Below, in pieces: positions 5,127 to 5,233 of a DNA stretch of 5,233 nt (its first letter is position 1; every line of letters starts with the position of its first letter). The notes under the pieces were generated by a model. It saw nothing but the letters and a program-made list of their open reading frames with translations, was not told where the DNA came from and searched no databases. Origin of the DNA: DALYDP01 sp964541635 (GTDB lineage Bacteria > Patescibacteriota > Gracilibacteria > Peribacterales > Peribacteraceae). The stretch is taken from positions 1-5,233 of the forward strand of contig CAZIQM010000061.1 of NCBI GenBank assembly GCA_964541635.1. Direction: 5' to 3'. A program made the translations under genes and the position numbers.

Positions 5127-5155
5127 GTTTCACCGTTTTCCGTCGGCTGTATAGT
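5127..5155 (+). promoter_or_regulatory. likely promoter of the gap gene
   Basis: TATAGT (5150-5155, five of six matches to TATAAT) is preceded at 17 bp by a weak -35, GTTTCA (5127-5132). The start codon at 5181 is 25 nt past the -10, so this gene should have a leader of roughly 19 nt, which is pyrimidine-rich (TTTTTCCCCTCTTCC) and has no Shine-Dalgarno sequence. Confidence 0.55.
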
Positions 5156-5180
5156 TCTGGCTCAATTTTTCCCCTCTTCC

Positions 5181-5233
5181 ATGAACCTCGCCATCAACGG
5201 CTTCGGCCGCATCGGCCGCCAGGCCCTCCGCAT
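5181..5233 (+). CDS. gap: glyceraldehyde-3-phosphate dehydrogenase, N-terminal fragment
   Basis: Only the first 17 codons are in the window. They read MNLAINGFGRIGRQALR, the first beta strand and the nucleotide-binding loop of GAPDH: the NGFGRIGR signature carries the Gly-x-Gly-x-x-Gly (7, 9, 12) of the NAD(P)-binding Rossmann fold. The enzyme oxidises and phosphorylates glyceraldehyde 3-phosphate in glycolysis. The rest of the gene, including the catalytic cysteine, lies beyond the right edge. The gene is divergent from the 133-aa gene, 90 bp away. Confidence 0.93.
   Translation, partial: MNLAINGFGRIGRQALR

Noticed and set aside
1..5233. CRISPR array, insertion sequence, prophage or defence island
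   Set aside because: No direct repeats with spacers, no terminal inverted repeats and no transposase, integrase or nuclease-toxin genes are visible; the genes are housekeeping or small membrane proteins.

Overview
The window is a compact stretch of a GC-rich bacterial genome: the 3' part of one tRNA gene, seven complete protein genes and the first codons of an eighth. TGA, TAG and TAA all end genes here, so nothing suggests the TGA-as-glycine code. The lineage cannot be fixed from the sequence. A lipoprotein signal, sigma70-like promoters and a GlsB/YeaQ protein point to Bacteria. The EamA transporter, the archaeal-style endonuclease IV and the PsbP-like lipoprotein resemble proteins I know from GC-rich Patescibacteria (CPR, for example Peregrinibacteria). 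One small protein starts with an NPYESP motif often seen in planctomycetes. Both placements are impressions, not searches.

Layout: (1) 1-53, 3' part of a tRNA, probably tRNA-Ile(UAU), + strand. (2) 55-354, 99-aa two-helix membrane protein, - strand, ending one base after the tRNA. (3) 401-940, secreted lipoprotein, + strand, divergent from (2). (4) 946-973, strong hairpin terminator shared with the convergent gene (5), 986-1171, a 61-aa single-helix protein, - strand. (6) 1295-1546, GlsB/YeaQ/YmgE-type membrane protein, + strand. (7) 1584-2474, EamA/DMT transporter, + strand. (8) 2451-3812, CCA-adding tRNA nucleotidyltransferase, - strand, overlapping the transporter tail to tail by 24 bp. 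(9) 3849-4679, endonuclease IV-like TIM barrel, + strand, divergent from cca. (10) 4689-5090, unrecognised 133-aa protein, - strand. (11) 5181 onward, start of glyceraldehyde-3-phosphate dehydrogenase, + strand. The genes are mostly monocistronic and alternate in strand. No operon is evident except possibly GlsB-EamA, and EamA has its own -10 box. No mobile element, CRISPR array or long repeat was seen.

The most notable signal is in the gene starts. Five genes have a TAnnnT -10 box ending exactly 6 nt before the start codon (TAGAAT, TAGAGT, TATGCT, TACACT, TATAAT), and a sixth has one 8 nt before. Most have a recognisable -35 box at 17 bp. This puts the expected transcription start on or next to the start codon, so these mRNAs should be leaderless. 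No gene in the window has a usable Shine-Dalgarno sequence. The geometry also fixes several start codons, including two GTG starts, and packs two complete divergent promoters into the 36 bp between cca and the endonuclease gene.
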